64,000 bases of DNA, from the NCBI GenBank assembly GCA_017415025.1, contig JAFQJH010000017.1, positions 62,001 to 126,000 of the forward strand. Reading direction: 5' to 3'. The DNA is from Clostridia bacterium (GTDB taxonomy: Bacteria; Bacillota; Clostridia; Oscillospirales; Acutalibacteraceae). Shown piece by piece: positions 35,892-43,851 of this stretch. A program made the position numbers and the translations under genes. Under the pieces are notes generated by a model that did not search any database, was not told where the DNA came from, and saw only the letters and a program-made list of their open reading frames with translations. Position 1 is the first letter of the stretch. Each line of letters begins with the position of its first letter.

Positions 35892-37109
35892 ATGGACAAG
35901 ATTGAACTCAGGCGCGGGCGGATAATCAACATCGTTTATCTTGCGATGATTCTCGGGCTCGGCTATCTTTTCGTCAAGTACTGCTTCTGGATGTTTTTCC
36001 CGTTTCTGCTTGCCTTCCTGCTTGCAGTCATTGTGCAGAAGCCCGCAAACTTCCTTGTAAGAAAAACAAAAATCAAAAAAGGGATAACCTCAACCATACT
36101 TATTCTTTTGCTGTTCCTGATTGCAGGCGGAATAATTTCCCTGCTCGGAATGAAGCTTGTGGACGTTATCAAGGGCACCATAGATTTTATTACGGCAAAG
36201 CTTACCGACCTGCCGTCTCTGATTGATGATATCAAGTATTGGGTAATAAACACGGCAAGTATTCTTCCCGATAAAATCGAGGCCAAATTCGTTACCTCTG
36301 CAGGAAGCTGGTTTGATGCCATAAGGGATAAGAGTGTGACGGAAATTGCCGCAATCATCGCCGACTCGGCATCGGGTGACGAAGGCTTCTCACTTTCTTC
36401 AATCACCACACCTCTCAGCGGTCTTTGGAGCACGGCAAAAAGAATTCCGTCCGTTTTCGTTGCAATCATCATCTGCATTCTTTCCTCCTGCTTTATGGCA
36501 GCGGATTATGACTGGATTGCAAACTTCATCAAAAACCAGCTTTCGCCCGAGCATAAGCGCAAGCTTTCGATAAGCAAGCGTGTCGTTTTCCAATCTCTCG
36601 GCAAGCTTTTCCGCTCTTACGCACTGATTATCTGCATCACGGGAACGGAAATTTTCATCGGTCTCAATATTCTTTCACTTATAGGTCTTTACAACGGCGG
36701 CAACATCATCGTCATATCGGTCATCGTTGCCCTGCTCGATATTCTTCCCGTACTCGGAACGGGTACGTTTATGATTCCGTGGGCAATTTATTCACTCATA
36801 ACGGGTAAAATCGGACTTGCAATCGGTCTTTTCATCGTCTATGCAATCATCTACGTTGTCCGTCAGGTAATCGAGCCAAAAATCGTCGGCGGTACGGTCG
36901 GTCTTCCGCCCTTCATCACTCTTATGGGTATGTACGTCGGCTCGCAGTTATTCGGATTTATCGGTATCTTCCTTGTGCCGATTATGATAATCATCGTAAA
37001 GCTTCTCAACGACGAGGGTGTTATCCACCTCTGGAAGCCTGCCGGTGAGGTTGAGGAAAGCCCCGACACTCCGAAGCGCGGCTTGTTGAAGAAGCTGTTA
37101 AAAAAATAA
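35892..37109 (+). CDS. AI-2E/PerM-family membrane protein, YtvI-like
   Basis: A 405-aa integral membrane protein with seven to eight helices: three near the N-terminus (about 12-90), a soluble region of about 110 residues, then further helices with ICILSSCFMAADYDWI and the late DILPVLGTGTFMIPWAIY and QVIEPKIVGG motifs typical of AI-2E transporter family proteins. The overall pattern and length fit the sporulation membrane protein YtvI of Bacillus and Clostridia, but PerM-type exporters cannot be excluded. GAGGTG precedes the ATG. It is followed 15 bases later by the cytidylate-kinase-like gene and probably shares its transcript. Confidence 0.75.
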   Translation: MDKIELRRGRIINIVYLAMILGLGYLFVKYCFWMFFPFLLAFLLAVIVQKPANFLVRKTKIKKGITSTILILLLFLIAGGIISLLGMKLVDVIKGTIDFITAKLTDLPSLIDDIKYWVINTASILPDKIEAKFVTSAGSWFDAIRDKSVTEIAAIIADSASGDEGFSLSSITTPLSGLWSTAKRIPSVFVAIIICILSSCFMAADYDWIANFIKNQLSPEHKRKLSISKRVVFQSLGKLFRSYALIICITGTEIFIGLNILSLIGLYNGGNIIVISVIVALLDILPVLGTGTFMIPWAIYSLITGKIGLAIGLFIVYAIIYVVRQVIEPKIVGGTVGLPPFITLMGMYVGSQLFGFIGIFLVPIMIIIVKLLNDEGVIHLWKPAGEVEESPDTPKRGLLKKLLKK

Positions 37110-37124
37110 GCGGAGGTGTATATT

Positions 37125-37742
37125 ATGGCAAAAATCATTACCGTCAGCCGTGAATTTTCAAGCGGAGGCCGCGAGGTCGGCAAAAGACTTGCGGATGCGC
37201 TCGGCTTTGAATATTACGACAGAGAAATTATCGAACAGGTTGCAAAGGAAAGTCAGCTCGACGCAAATTACGTTGAAAATATGCTCAGCGGTAATTTTGC
37301 AATCAGCCTTCCCGTTACCTTCGGCAGAACCTTCCTTTACACCGATGTTATCCAGCAGAATATGACAAATCTTCTTGTTGCCGAGCAAAAAATCATCCGC
37401 TCCCTTGCACAAAGCGGAAAGGATATGGTTATTGTCGGACGGAGCGCGGACGTTATTCTTGAGGATTATAACCCGCTTAACATTTTCGTTTATGCCGATA
37501 TGCAATCGAAGGTAGAGCGTTGCCGTCAGCGTGCACCCGAGGATGAGAAGCTGACCGACAAGGAGCTTATCAAAAAAATCAAGCAGGTCGACGCGGGAAG
37601 AAAGAGACAGCGCAGGATTATCACCGACAAGGCGTGGGGCGAAAAAGAAAACTACCACCTTTGCATCAACACAACGGGAATGAACATTAAAGCATTTGTT
37701 TCGTCCCTTGCAGAGTTTATAAAAAGCTATTTTAACAACTGA
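37125..37742 (+). CDS. Cytidylate-kinase-like protein
   Basis: A 205-aa P-loop-type protein of the Cytidylate_kin2 family. It begins MAKIITVSREFSSGGREVGK, the altered phosphate-binding loop of this family, and has YYDREIIEQVAKES, VIVGRSADVILED and a basic lid region with RQRRIITDKAWG. These proteins are widespread in Clostridia and differ from Cmk proper; the substrate is not established. The ATG at 37125 is chosen because GCGGAGG lies seven bases upstream; an ATG three codons earlier overlaps it. It ends at a strong bidirectional terminator. Confidence 0.85.
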   Translation: MAKIITVSREFSSGGREVGKRLADALGFEYYDREIIEQVAKESQLDANYVENMLSGNFAISLPVTFGRTFLYTDVIQQNMTNLLVAEQKIIRSLAQSGKDMVIVGRSADVILEDYNPLNIFVYADMQSKVERCRQRAPEDEKLTDKELIKKIKQVDAGRKRQRRIITDKAWGEKENYHLCINTTGMNIKAFVSSLAEFIKSYFNN

Positions 37743-37752
37743 ACAAAGAGAA

Positions 37753-37785
37753 AAGGCACTCTCCGCGGAGAGTGCCTTGATTTTA
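37753..37785. terminator. Bidirectional terminator
   Basis: A perfect palindrome AAGGCACTCTCC GC GGAGAGTGCCTT with T-rich flanks on both sides, between the convergent kinase-like and phosphoesterase genes. Confidence 0.85.
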
Positions 37786-37792
37786 TCTTAAA

Positions 37793-38965
37793 TTATCCGA
37801 GGATGAGATCCCAGAGGAAATCGGGAAGAAGGAACTTGAGAATCTTGCCGAGAACCGTTACCATTACGGGTGAGAAAGCGTCAAGGAAATAGAACGGAAT
37901 ATCCAATACCATTTCGTTGAAGGTAATCTCATAGGTATCGTAATTTTCGGGATCGTTTTCATCAATTTCAAAAATTCTTACAGAACGGTCGCCGCCTCTG
38001 CCGTATGAGCTGAAGCCTGTGCCGCCGTTGTAGCCCATCATAATACCGTCGTCTGTAACACCGTAGAAGCTGTTTACGTGGTCGTGACCGAACCAAGCGC
38101 CTACGATATCGCCCTTTTCAACCCAAGCCTGATACTGACCTGTGTGGCTTTCAAGCGGCTCTGAGCAGGGAACCTCACCGAGAACACCGTCGATTACCTT
38201 ATCGTTAAGTCTGAACCAAGCAAACTCGTCAATGCTGAAAACATCATCACTTTCAGCCTCGCTGAAGGAAACCTTATCAAGGAACTGATAAATCTCCTTT
38301 ACGGGGATATGCTGGAAGAGAAGTGACGGTACAACCTTGCCGCCGTTTGCAGCCTTAAGAGCATCACTTGTCTCTCTGTACCACTCAACCTGATTCTCTC
38401 TTACGCCCTCATAGCCTGTGAGAAGGTCGCTGTCAGCGCGCTTGTTGTTTGTATCCATCATATAGATGTTGAATGCAATCTTGTCGCCCTTTGAAGACAT
38501 AATGGGCACGTTATATGTACCGGGATCGCATCTGTCCTCGGGAACGATGCAGTTTTCGTACTGCTGATAGAAAGCAAGCTGCTCCTCGAGGGTGAAGAAA
38601 TCCTCATAGTCGTGGTCATGATTGCCGTAAGTCATCATAAACGGAATGTCCATCTCGTCAATGATGTCAAAAAGATTTGAAAGACATTTTTTAAGACCGT
38701 CCTCCGTTGCGCCGGGGAAGAAATCAGTAAGCTGGTCACCGACAAAAACGAGAAGGTCGGGATTTTCTCTTTCAATTGCTGCTGTAATGAGCTTGATTTC
38801 AGCAACGTCCTTGAGGATCATATCCTGCGTATCGTTGAGCTGCATAATCTTGAACTTACCGTCTGCACCGAACTGAAGATCACTTTTTGTGTTCACTGCA
38901 AAAGCCGGAATTGCAACAGCAAAGCACATTACGATTGCAAGAAAAACGCTTAATACTTTTTTCAT
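37793..38965 (-). CDS. Secreted calcineurin-like metallophosphoesterase with hydrophobic C-terminal tail
   Basis: A 390-aa exported phosphoesterase. The signal peptide (MKKVLSVFLAIVMCFAVAIP, cleavage after AFA) is clear. The metal ligands of the calcineurin-like fold follow in order: MQLNDTQD, FVGDQLTD, MTYGNHDHD, LLFQHIPV and WFGHDHVN. The last 35 residues, after the catalytic domain, are a hydrophobic amphipathic stretch ending LLPDFLWDLILG, with no sorting signal. It may dephosphorylate nucleotides or sugar phosphates outside the cell. GGAGG lies upstream of the ATG and a consensus promoter at 38997-39025. Monocistronic. Confidence 0.88.
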   Translation of the reverse strand: MKKVLSVFLAIVMCFAVAIPAFAVNTKSDLQFGADGKFKIMQLNDTQDMILKDVAEIKLITAAIERENPDLLVFVGDQLTDFFPGATEDGLKKCLSNLFDIIDEMDIPFMMTYGNHDHDYEDFFTLEEQLAFYQQYENCIVPEDRCDPGTYNVPIMSSKGDKIAFNIYMMDTNNKRADSDLLTGYEGVRENQVEWYRETSDALKAANGGKVVPSLLFQHIPVKEIYQFLDKVSFSEAESDDVFSIDEFAWFRLNDKVIDGVLGEVPCSEPLESHTGQYQAWVEKGDIVGAWFGHDHVNSFYGVTDDGIMMGYNGGTGFSSYGRGGDRSVRIFEIDENDPENYDTYEITFNEMVLDIPFYFLDAFSPVMVTVLGKILKFLLPDFLWDLILG

Positions 38966-38996
38966 AAAAAAACCTCCGTAAAATATTTACTGAAAT

Positions 38997-39025
38997 ATTA
39001 TAAAGCAAATCAGATTTAAAGTCAA
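38997..39025 (-). promoter_or_regulatory. Promoter of the phosphoesterase gene
   Basis: On the minus strand TTGACT (39025-39020), 17 bases, TATAAT (39002-38997). Confidence 0.85.
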
Positions 39026-39094
39026 CAAACAAACACCTGTGCGGTATATTTTTGTGAAAATGTCAAAAATATACGGTGCAGTAATTATTTAAGG

Positions 39095-39123
39095 TTGACA
39101 ATGAAAGTGAAATGTGAGAAAAT
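39095..39123 (+). promoter_or_regulatory. Promoter of the second radical SAM gene
   Basis: TTGACA (39095-39100), 17 bases, GAAAAT (39118-39123) preceded by TGA. The -10 box is weak but extended. Confidence 0.65.
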
Positions 39124-39157
39124 AAACGATGTTATCTGTTAACGGGAGGTGTCGGAA

Positions 39158-40588
39158 TTGAACAAAGAAAAGGCTTTGAGATTTGTGACAGGGCTTGTGC
39201 TTGACAAAACGCTCAGGTACATTGACAAGGACCCTGCCGCAAACATCATAAAGCTCGTAAATATGGCTGAAAAGCTTTCAGGAAAGACCTTCCCTAAAAA
39301 GGTTTTTGACGGATTCCGAAACGCCCTTAACGACGAGGACAACGTCTGGTTCGACTATGCGATGAAATTCGTCAACGACGTTGACCGCGAAAACCTCAAA
39401 AAGATGTTTCTCTCCTTTGCCCTCGGCGCCGGCTACCACGGTACAAAGGCTGTCCGCGAAAACAGAGAGAAATATAACTGCAACATTCCCTTCATCATCC
39501 TTCTCGACCCGACAAGTGCCTGCAACCTTAAATGCAAGGGCTGTTGGTCGGCGGAATACGGTCACAAATTCAACCTCAGCTACGACGAGCTTGACAGCAT
39601 CGTCAGCCAGGGCGTTGAGCTGGGCACTCACCTTTATATGTTCACGGGCGGTGAACCGCTTATCCGTAAGAATGACATTCTCAAGCTTTGCCGCAAGCAT
39701 CCGAACTGCACCTTCCTCGCATATACAAACGCAACTCTTGTTGACCAGAAGTTCTGCGACGATATGAAGGACGTCGGCAACCTTGCGCTTGCAATCAGCA
39801 TTGAAGGAAACGAAGAAACCAACGATTACCGCCGCGGCGAAGGCGCCTACGAAACATCCGTCAAGGCACTTGACCTTCTGCAGAAAAACGGCTGTCTTTA
39901 CGGTATTTCAGTCTGCTACACAGCAAAGAATATTGACGAGGTTACAAGCGACAGCTTCCTTGACCTTATGATTTCCAAGGGTGTTAAGTTCGGACTTTAT
40001 TTCAACTATATGCCCGTCGGAACGAATGCCGACGTTGAGCTTATCCCCTCACCCGAGCAGAGAACCTTTATGTATAACTGGCTCAAGCAGGTGCGCAACA
40101 GCAAAACAGGCAAGCCGATGTTCGTTATGGACTTCCAGAACGACGGCGAATATGTCGGCGGTTGTATTGCAGGAGGAAGAAACTACTTCCACATCAATTC
40201 CGCAGGCGATATGGAGCCTTGCGTTTTTGTGCATTTCTCGGATTCAAATATCCGTACACATACACTTCTTGAGGCTCTCAAGAGTCCGTTGTTTATGGCT
40301 TTCCACCACAACCAGCCGTTCAACGACAATCATCTTCGTCCCTGCCCGATGCTTGAAAACCCCGATTATCTTCGCAAGATTATCAAGGTTACGGGAGCAA
40401 AATCAACTGACCTTATAAATCAGGAGGGCGTTGAACACCTTTGTGCAAAATGTGACAAATTTGCCAAGGAATGGCAGCCCGTAGCGGACAAGTTGTGGGC
40501 AGAAAACAAGCATCCGAACCCCAAAACGCAATATTATCGCGACACTGAACGTGCAATGAGGGAAAAACTTGACGATCTTGTGCGATAA
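39158..40588 (+). CDS. Radical SAM protein with SPASM-like C-terminus
   Basis: A 476-aa radical SAM enzyme. About 110 residues precede the core, then SACNLKCKGCWS carries the cluster cysteines, followed by MFTGGEPLIRK. The C-terminal part has GGCIAGGRNYFHINSAG, GDMEPC (Gx4C), CPMLEN and HLCAKC, a SPASM-like set of cysteines. The long N-terminal helical extension sets it apart from the peptide-modifying enzyme at 16469-17569. I choose the TTG at 39158 as start because GGGAGG lies eight bases before it; a GTG three codons upstream overlaps that sequence. It has its own promoter and terminator. The role is unknown; the next gene is the 39-aa peptide, transcribed separately. Confidence 0.8.
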   Translation: MNKEKALRFVTGLVLDKTLRYIDKDPAANIIKLVNMAEKLSGKTFPKKVFDGFRNALNDEDNVWFDYAMKFVNDVDRENLKKMFLSFALGAGYHGTKAVRENREKYNCNIPFIILLDPTSACNLKCKGCWSAEYGHKFNLSYDELDSIVSQGVELGTHLYMFTGGEPLIRKNDILKLCRKHPNCTFLAYTNATLVDQKFCDDMKDVGNLALAISIEGNEETNDYRRGEGAYETSVKALDLLQKNGCLYGISVCYTAKNIDEVTSDSFLDLMISKGVKFGLYFNYMPVGTNADVELIPSPEQRTFMYNWLKQVRNSKTGKPMFVMDFQNDGEYVGGCIAGGRNYFHINSAGDMEPCVFVHFSDSNIRTHTLLEALKSPLFMAFHHNQPFNDNHLRPCPMLENPDYLRKIIKVTGAKSTDLINQEGVEHLCAKCDKFAKEWQPVADKLWAENKHPNPKTQYYRDTERAMREKLDDLVR

Positions 40589-40619
40589 TTTGACAACATT
40601 GTGTTGTTGCATTAGACAT

Positions 40620-40655
40620 AATCACGGCATTGTAAGAAGATTGCCGTGATTTTTC
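40620..40655 (+). terminator. Terminator after the second radical SAM gene
   Basis: A perfect 10-bp stem (AATCACGGCA) with a 12-base loop, followed by a run of T. Confidence 0.9.
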
Positions 40656-40669
40656 TGTTATTGTGCGGA

Positions 40670-40698
40670 TTGATTGTGACAATTATTTATGGTAATAT
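40670..40698 (+). promoter_or_regulatory. Promoter of the 39-aa peptide gene
   Basis: TTGATT (40670-40675), 17 bases, TAATAT (40693-40698) with TGG just before the -10 box. It lies between the preceding terminator and the small gene. Confidence 0.75.
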
Positions 40699-40742
40699 TT
40701 TATTGCGGAGTTAATCCGACACTTTTGAGGAGGAACATCAGA

Positions 40743-40862
40743 ATGGATTTCGTAGCACAGATTCTTGCAATGGTTGAAGAGCTTCTCGCATTCCTTGGCG
40801 AGTTCGAGGCAGCAGGCATCATCGATATCATCGAGAACTTCTTCGCAAACTTCCTTGCATAA
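40743..40862 (+). CDS. 39-aa acidic amphipathic peptide
   Basis: A short gene of 40 codons including the stop. GAGGAGG lies nine bases before the ATG, a promoter 45 bases upstream, and a strong terminator follows 16 bases after the stop, so it is a complete small transcription unit. The peptide begins MDFVAQILAMVEELLAFLGE and ends IIENFFANFLA. It has seven acidic and no basic residues, no cysteine, and hydrophobic residues every three to four positions, as in an amphipathic helix. No signal peptide is evident. It recalls acidic modulin-type peptides in outline and matches the tail of the giant vWA protein locally (IENFF versus VESFF). The family is not recognised. Confidence 0.75.
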   Translation: MDFVAQILAMVEELLAFLGEFEAAGIIDIIENFFANFLA

Positions 40863-40878
40863 TTTAAAATTGCAATAA

Positions 40879-40917
40879 ATGACAGCCTTCCGTTCATTCG
40901 GGAGGCTGTCATTTTGT
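40879..40917 (+). terminator. Terminator after the 39-aa peptide gene
   Basis: A 14-bp stem with one G-T pair (ATGACAGCCTTCCG) and loop TTCATT, followed by TTTTGTT. It may also act for the convergent gene, since the minus strand continues with TTTATTGC. Confidence 0.85.
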
Positions 40918-40974
40918 TAGGGTGACGGTAATAATCCGAACCGTGTTTTTTATCGGATGATTTCCGTCACCCTA
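40918..40974. repeat. Second long inverted repeat beside the terminator
   Basis: TAGGGTGACGG (40918-40928) pairs perfectly with 40964-40974, and the next ten bases inward pair imperfectly, giving a stem of about 21 bp with a T-rich loop. It ends directly at the stop codon of the convergent gene and probably terminates it. Confidence 0.6.
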
Positions 40975-41913
40975 TCAGTATGTAAATGTTGCTGTTTTTG
41001 TCATTGAGCCGGAAACGACTGCACCGCCGCCGATGCCGATAAAGTTTCCGCCGCCCTCACCTGCAAGAGGCATATAAACCTCCGCATATTTGACATATCC
41101 GTCCGCGCCGACGGTCGCCTTGATTTTTGTACCCTCGTAGGTAAAATCAGCCTGCGTAATTTTCAGACCAAAGAGGTCAATTGTACTCAGATCAAGCGGG
41201 AAAGAGCACTGTCTGTTATAAACGGGGAATTTTTCAAGCGTTGCGGCTTCAGGCACAACAAGGATACTTATTTCATAATCGTTACCCTTTTTCGTAACGG
41301 TGGCACTCTTCGCACCCTTCGGGTCAAGATTTGCAGGAAAGACATGATCCGTTACCTTGCTCTTTGATTTATCGGTTGATATTCCCTTTGAGAAGGTTGC
41401 CGTACTTTCCGTTGTTTTCGCATAGGCATCGACAATTTTCTTCGCAAGCTTTGTTGCGCCCTTGGGCGTCATCGAATCAACGCTGATCGCGATTGTCTGC
41501 GTTGATTTTATTGTAGTTTTCTGCGCATTGAAGGACTTTTTCATACTGTCCGTGTAGAGCCTGACTGCCTGCTCCTTGGTATAAGAAGTCGGGTCGTTCG
41601 TCTGCGTACCCTTGTCGGGAGTCTGCGCCTGAATATCCGCGTCGGGAACGGCCGCTTCCGTATTTTCATCGGGAAGTGCATCCGTACCGTCAACGGGAGC
41701 ATCGGTTTCAAAGTTGTCTGTACCGTCAATCGGAGACTCAGGTGCTGTATCGGATATGTTTTCGTCGGAATTTCCGCCCGTCTGAACCGTACCCGAGAGC
41801 TTTGCCGAATCAATAAGAGCGTCGCTGTATTTGCCGACAGCCACCGAAGAGGTGATACACAAGGCAACAACGCAAAGCACAGCCACAACTGACTTTATAA
41901 CCGTTTCTTTCAT
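40975..41913 (-). CDS. Exported paralogue A with variable acidic linker
   Basis: A 312-aa protein with an N-terminal hydrophobic export or anchor helix (MKETVIKSVVAVLCVVALCI) followed by TSSVAVGKYSDAL, an acidic Pro/Thr-rich linker (about residues 45-110) and a folded C-terminal domain starting YTKEQAVRLYTDSMKKS and ending in beta strands. The N-terminus and the start of the domain closely match the gene at 42776-43741, so they are paralogues with unrelated linkers. No known domain is recognised. The ATG at 41913 has GGGGG eight bases upstream, the same signal as in the paralogue. It probably sits on the cell surface with the linker spanning the wall. Confidence 0.75.
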   Translation of the reverse strand: MKETVIKSVVAVLCVVALCITSSVAVGKYSDALIDSAKLSGTVQTGGNSDENISDTAPESPIDGTDNFETDAPVDGTDALPDENTEAAVPDADIQAQTPDKGTQTNDPTSYTKEQAVRLYTDSMKKSFNAQKTTIKSTQTIAISVDSMTPKGATKLAKKIVDAYAKTTESTATFSKGISTDKSKSKVTDHVFPANLDPKGAKSATVTKKGNDYEISILVVPEAATLEKFPVYNRQCSFPLDLSTIDLFGLKITQADFTYEGTKIKATVGADGYVKYAEVYMPLAGEGGGNFIGIGGGAVVSGSMTKTATFTY

Positions 41914-41945
41914 TGATTTAACCCCCAATATTTTAAGCTGATTTA

Positions 41946-41974
41946 ATCATATCATCTTTTATTCAACAAATCCA
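41946..41974 (-). promoter_or_regulatory. Promoter of paralogue A
   Basis: On the minus strand TGGATT (41974-41969), 17 bases, TATGAT (41951-41946) preceded by TGA, inside a dyad TGA N10 TCA. The same arrangement occurs before paralogue B. Confidence 0.55.
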
Positions 41975-42009
41975 TACAAATTTTTGAAAAAGTGTTGGAT
42001 AAAAAGCCG

Positions 42010-42714
42010 TCACATCTGCGAAATATCATTCACCTCGGAGGTAATTCCTTCGGCATAAAGGTGACCCGTGTCCGCATAGGTAAGGCACTTGGGCGCGGTA
42101 ACTCCGTTTTCGTTATTTTCAAACTCGATAACCGTAACGCCCGTGTAATCGTAGTCAAAGCCTGCCCACATAATATGAAGAGGGATGTGAAGAAGCACGG
42201 AAACCCACGCTCTTGAGAACGCGGCGTGGCAGAAAAGCGCAACCTTATCATCATTCGGGCGTACAATGCGGTAAATGCCGTTTTCTTCCTTATAGCCCAA
42301 TCTTTCAAGAAAATTGTTGCCGTTTTTTTCTATGTAATCAACAGCCTTTTTCATTTCCGACTCTCTGATACCCTCGCACTCATAAGCCTTGTCGAACGGC
42401 AGGTCGATATTGCCGTTATGCCTGAAATAAGTGTTCTGAACGAATGAAATGGATTTCATTTCGCCGTCGGGGAAAGAAGTAAGCCTTTCGTCACCGATTT
42501 CGTGTGCCCATTCCTCCGTCTGCTTTTCGAGACCAAGCAATCTGCAGGCGGGTTCTGCAGTCTGCTGTGCGCGGAGTATGGGAGAAGCAAAAATCTTATT
42601 CACTCCGAGCTTTGCCATTCTTTTGCCGACAGCTTCAGCCTGCGCCCATCCCTTTTCGGTCAGGGCACCCACCGAATAATCGGGCTGTCCGTGACGAATT
42701 ATATAAAGAATCAT
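42010..42714 (-). CDS. Histidine phosphatase family protein
   Basis: A 234-aa protein of the phosphoglycerate-mutase-like superfamily. The catalytic RHG motif is in MILYIIRHGQPDYS at the start, the second arginine in SPILRAQQTAEP, the conserved glutamate region follows, and the second histidine lies in VALFCHAAFSRAW near residue 175. Such enzymes are broad cofactor-independent phosphatases; the substrate is not evident. The start at 42714 follows GGAGG by seven bases. It lies directly behind the terminator of paralogue B, so its expression may depend on read-through or on processing. Confidence 0.85.
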   Translation of the reverse strand: MILYIIRHGQPDYSVGALTEKGWAQAEAVGKRMAKLGVNKIFASPILRAQQTAEPACRLLGLEKQTEEWAHEIGDERLTSFPDGEMKSISFVQNTYFRHNGNIDLPFDKAYECEGIRESEMKKAVDYIEKNGNNFLERLGYKEENGIYRIVRPNDDKVALFCHAAFSRAWVSVLLHIPLHIMWAGFDYDYTGVTVIEFENNENGVTAPKCLTYADTGHLYAEGITSEVNDISQM

Positions 42715-42729
42715 AACCGTACCTCCGTG

Positions 42730-42758
42730 AAAAAAAGGCATCGCCTTGCGACGATGCC
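42730..42758 (-). terminator. Terminator of paralogue B abutting the next Shine-Dalgarno sequence
   Basis: A 7-bp stem GGCATCG/CGATGCC with an 8-base loop and seven T on the minus strand. The T-run is followed within a few bases by the ribosome binding site of the phosphatase gene, an attenuator-like arrangement. Confidence 0.75.
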
Positions 42759-42775
42759 CTATGTTTAAGTTCTAA

Positions 42776-43741
42776 TTAATACTTGATGTTTGTGAACTTA
42801 TTTGTGATAGAAGCTGAACCTGTACCTGTTGCAGGGATAAGAGTAAGCTTGAGCTTGAGTGTTGCATCGAATGAGTATGAATACTCAAGAGCTGTCATCT
42901 TACCGTTTACGATTGTTGCTGTAAAGGTAATCTTCTTGTAGTTAGCTGTTGACTCGTTTTCAACAACCTTAATTGCGCTGCCAACCTCGTTAGCAATGCT
43001 CTTGTTAACTTCGGGATATGTGATATAGTCGTCAGTTGCGTGAGCCATTGCGCTTGAAGAGTTCGGGTTTGTGCAATCCTTAACTGTGATTGTGTACTTG
43101 TTGCCGTTAACGCTGAAGGATGTAACGTCAGCCTCAGTAAGCTTCATAGCCTTGATCATATACTTAGCGTCAAAGCCTTCGCCCTTACCTGCCTTAACTG
43201 TACCTGTGATCGGCTGAGCCTTAACGCCGATAAAGCCGCCGACAACAGAGTCAAGAGAAGCGTTCTTATCTACACCGTGGATGATGCCGTTGATTGCATC
43301 TGTTGCTGAACCAACGTTGATGGGATTAACGAACTTACCTGTTCTTGTGAAGTTGTATGAACCCTTTGCAGCCTTTGCTGTTTCTGTGTTAAAGATTTTG
43401 ATAACGTCAGCCTTTGTGAGAGCAGCGGGCTTGTTGTCGCCGGAAGGAGCGTTTGACGGAGCATCAGCAGGTGCATCTGTCGGAGTGTCTGCGGGTACGT
43501 CAGCAGGTGTATCTGCCGGTGTATCAGCAGGAACATCTGAAGGAACGTCAGCAGGTGTGTCTGAAGGAACGTCTGCGCCGTCGTTAGTTGCAGCGTTATT
43601 GCCGCCGACTGTTGCAACAGGTGCAAGCTTTGCAGCTTCCTTAACAGCGTCGCTGTAGTCGCCGATTGCTACTGAAGATGTAACACAGAGAACTACAACA
43701 CAGATAATAGCGGTGATTGACTTGATTATTGTGTCTTTCAT
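42776..43741 (-). CDS. Exported paralogue B with PADT/PADV repeat linker
   Basis: A 321-aa protein with an N-terminal helix (MKDTIIKSITAIICVVVLCV, then TSSVAIGDYSDAV) matching paralogue A. Residues 59-100 are a linker of four-residue units (PADT, PADV, PSDV) with proline at every fourth position. The C-terminal domain (about 105-321) begins LTKADVIKIFNTETAKA and is beta-rich, ending ASITNKFTNIKY. No known family is recognised. GGGGG stands eight bases before the ATG. It is followed by a terminator. I infer a membrane-anchored or exported surface protein of the same type as paralogue A, perhaps carrying a binding domain outside the wall. Confidence 0.75.
   Translation of the reverse strand: MKDTIIKSITAIICVVVLCVTSSVAIGDYSDAVKEAAKLAPVATVGGNNAATNDGADVPSDTPADVPSDVPADTPADTPADVPADTPTDAPADAPSNAPSGDNKPAALTKADVIKIFNTETAKAAKGSYNFTRTGKFVNPINVGSATDAINGIIHGVDKNASLDSVVGGFIGVKAQPITGTVKAGKGEGFDAKYMIKAMKLTEADVTSFSVNGNKYTITVKDCTNPNSSSAMAHATDDYITYPEVNKSIANEVGSAIKVVENESTANYKKITFTATIVNGKMTALEYSYSFDATLKLKLTLIPATGTGSASITNKFTNIKY
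43442..43567. repeat. 12-bp minisatellite coding for the PADT/PADV linker
   Basis: About ten and a half degenerate 12-base units, one per PxDx tetrapeptide, with proline at residues 59, 63 and so on to 99. Length variation between strains would be expected. Confidence 0.85.
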
Positions 43742-43784
43742 TGGAATTACCCCCGTTAATATTTTTTTATTTAAAGGTGACTAT

Positions 43785-43813
43785 ATCATATCACCTTTTT
43801 TCCGATATTTCCA
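43785..43813 (-). promoter_or_regulatory. Promoter of paralogue B
   Basis: On the minus strand TGGAAA (43813-43808), 17 bases, TATGAT (43790-43785) preceded by TGA. The -10 box lies in the dyad GGTGA N10 TCACC. Confidence 0.55.
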
Positions 43814-43851
43814 CAGTTTTTCGGAACTTATACACTTTTTTTCGAAGTGTC

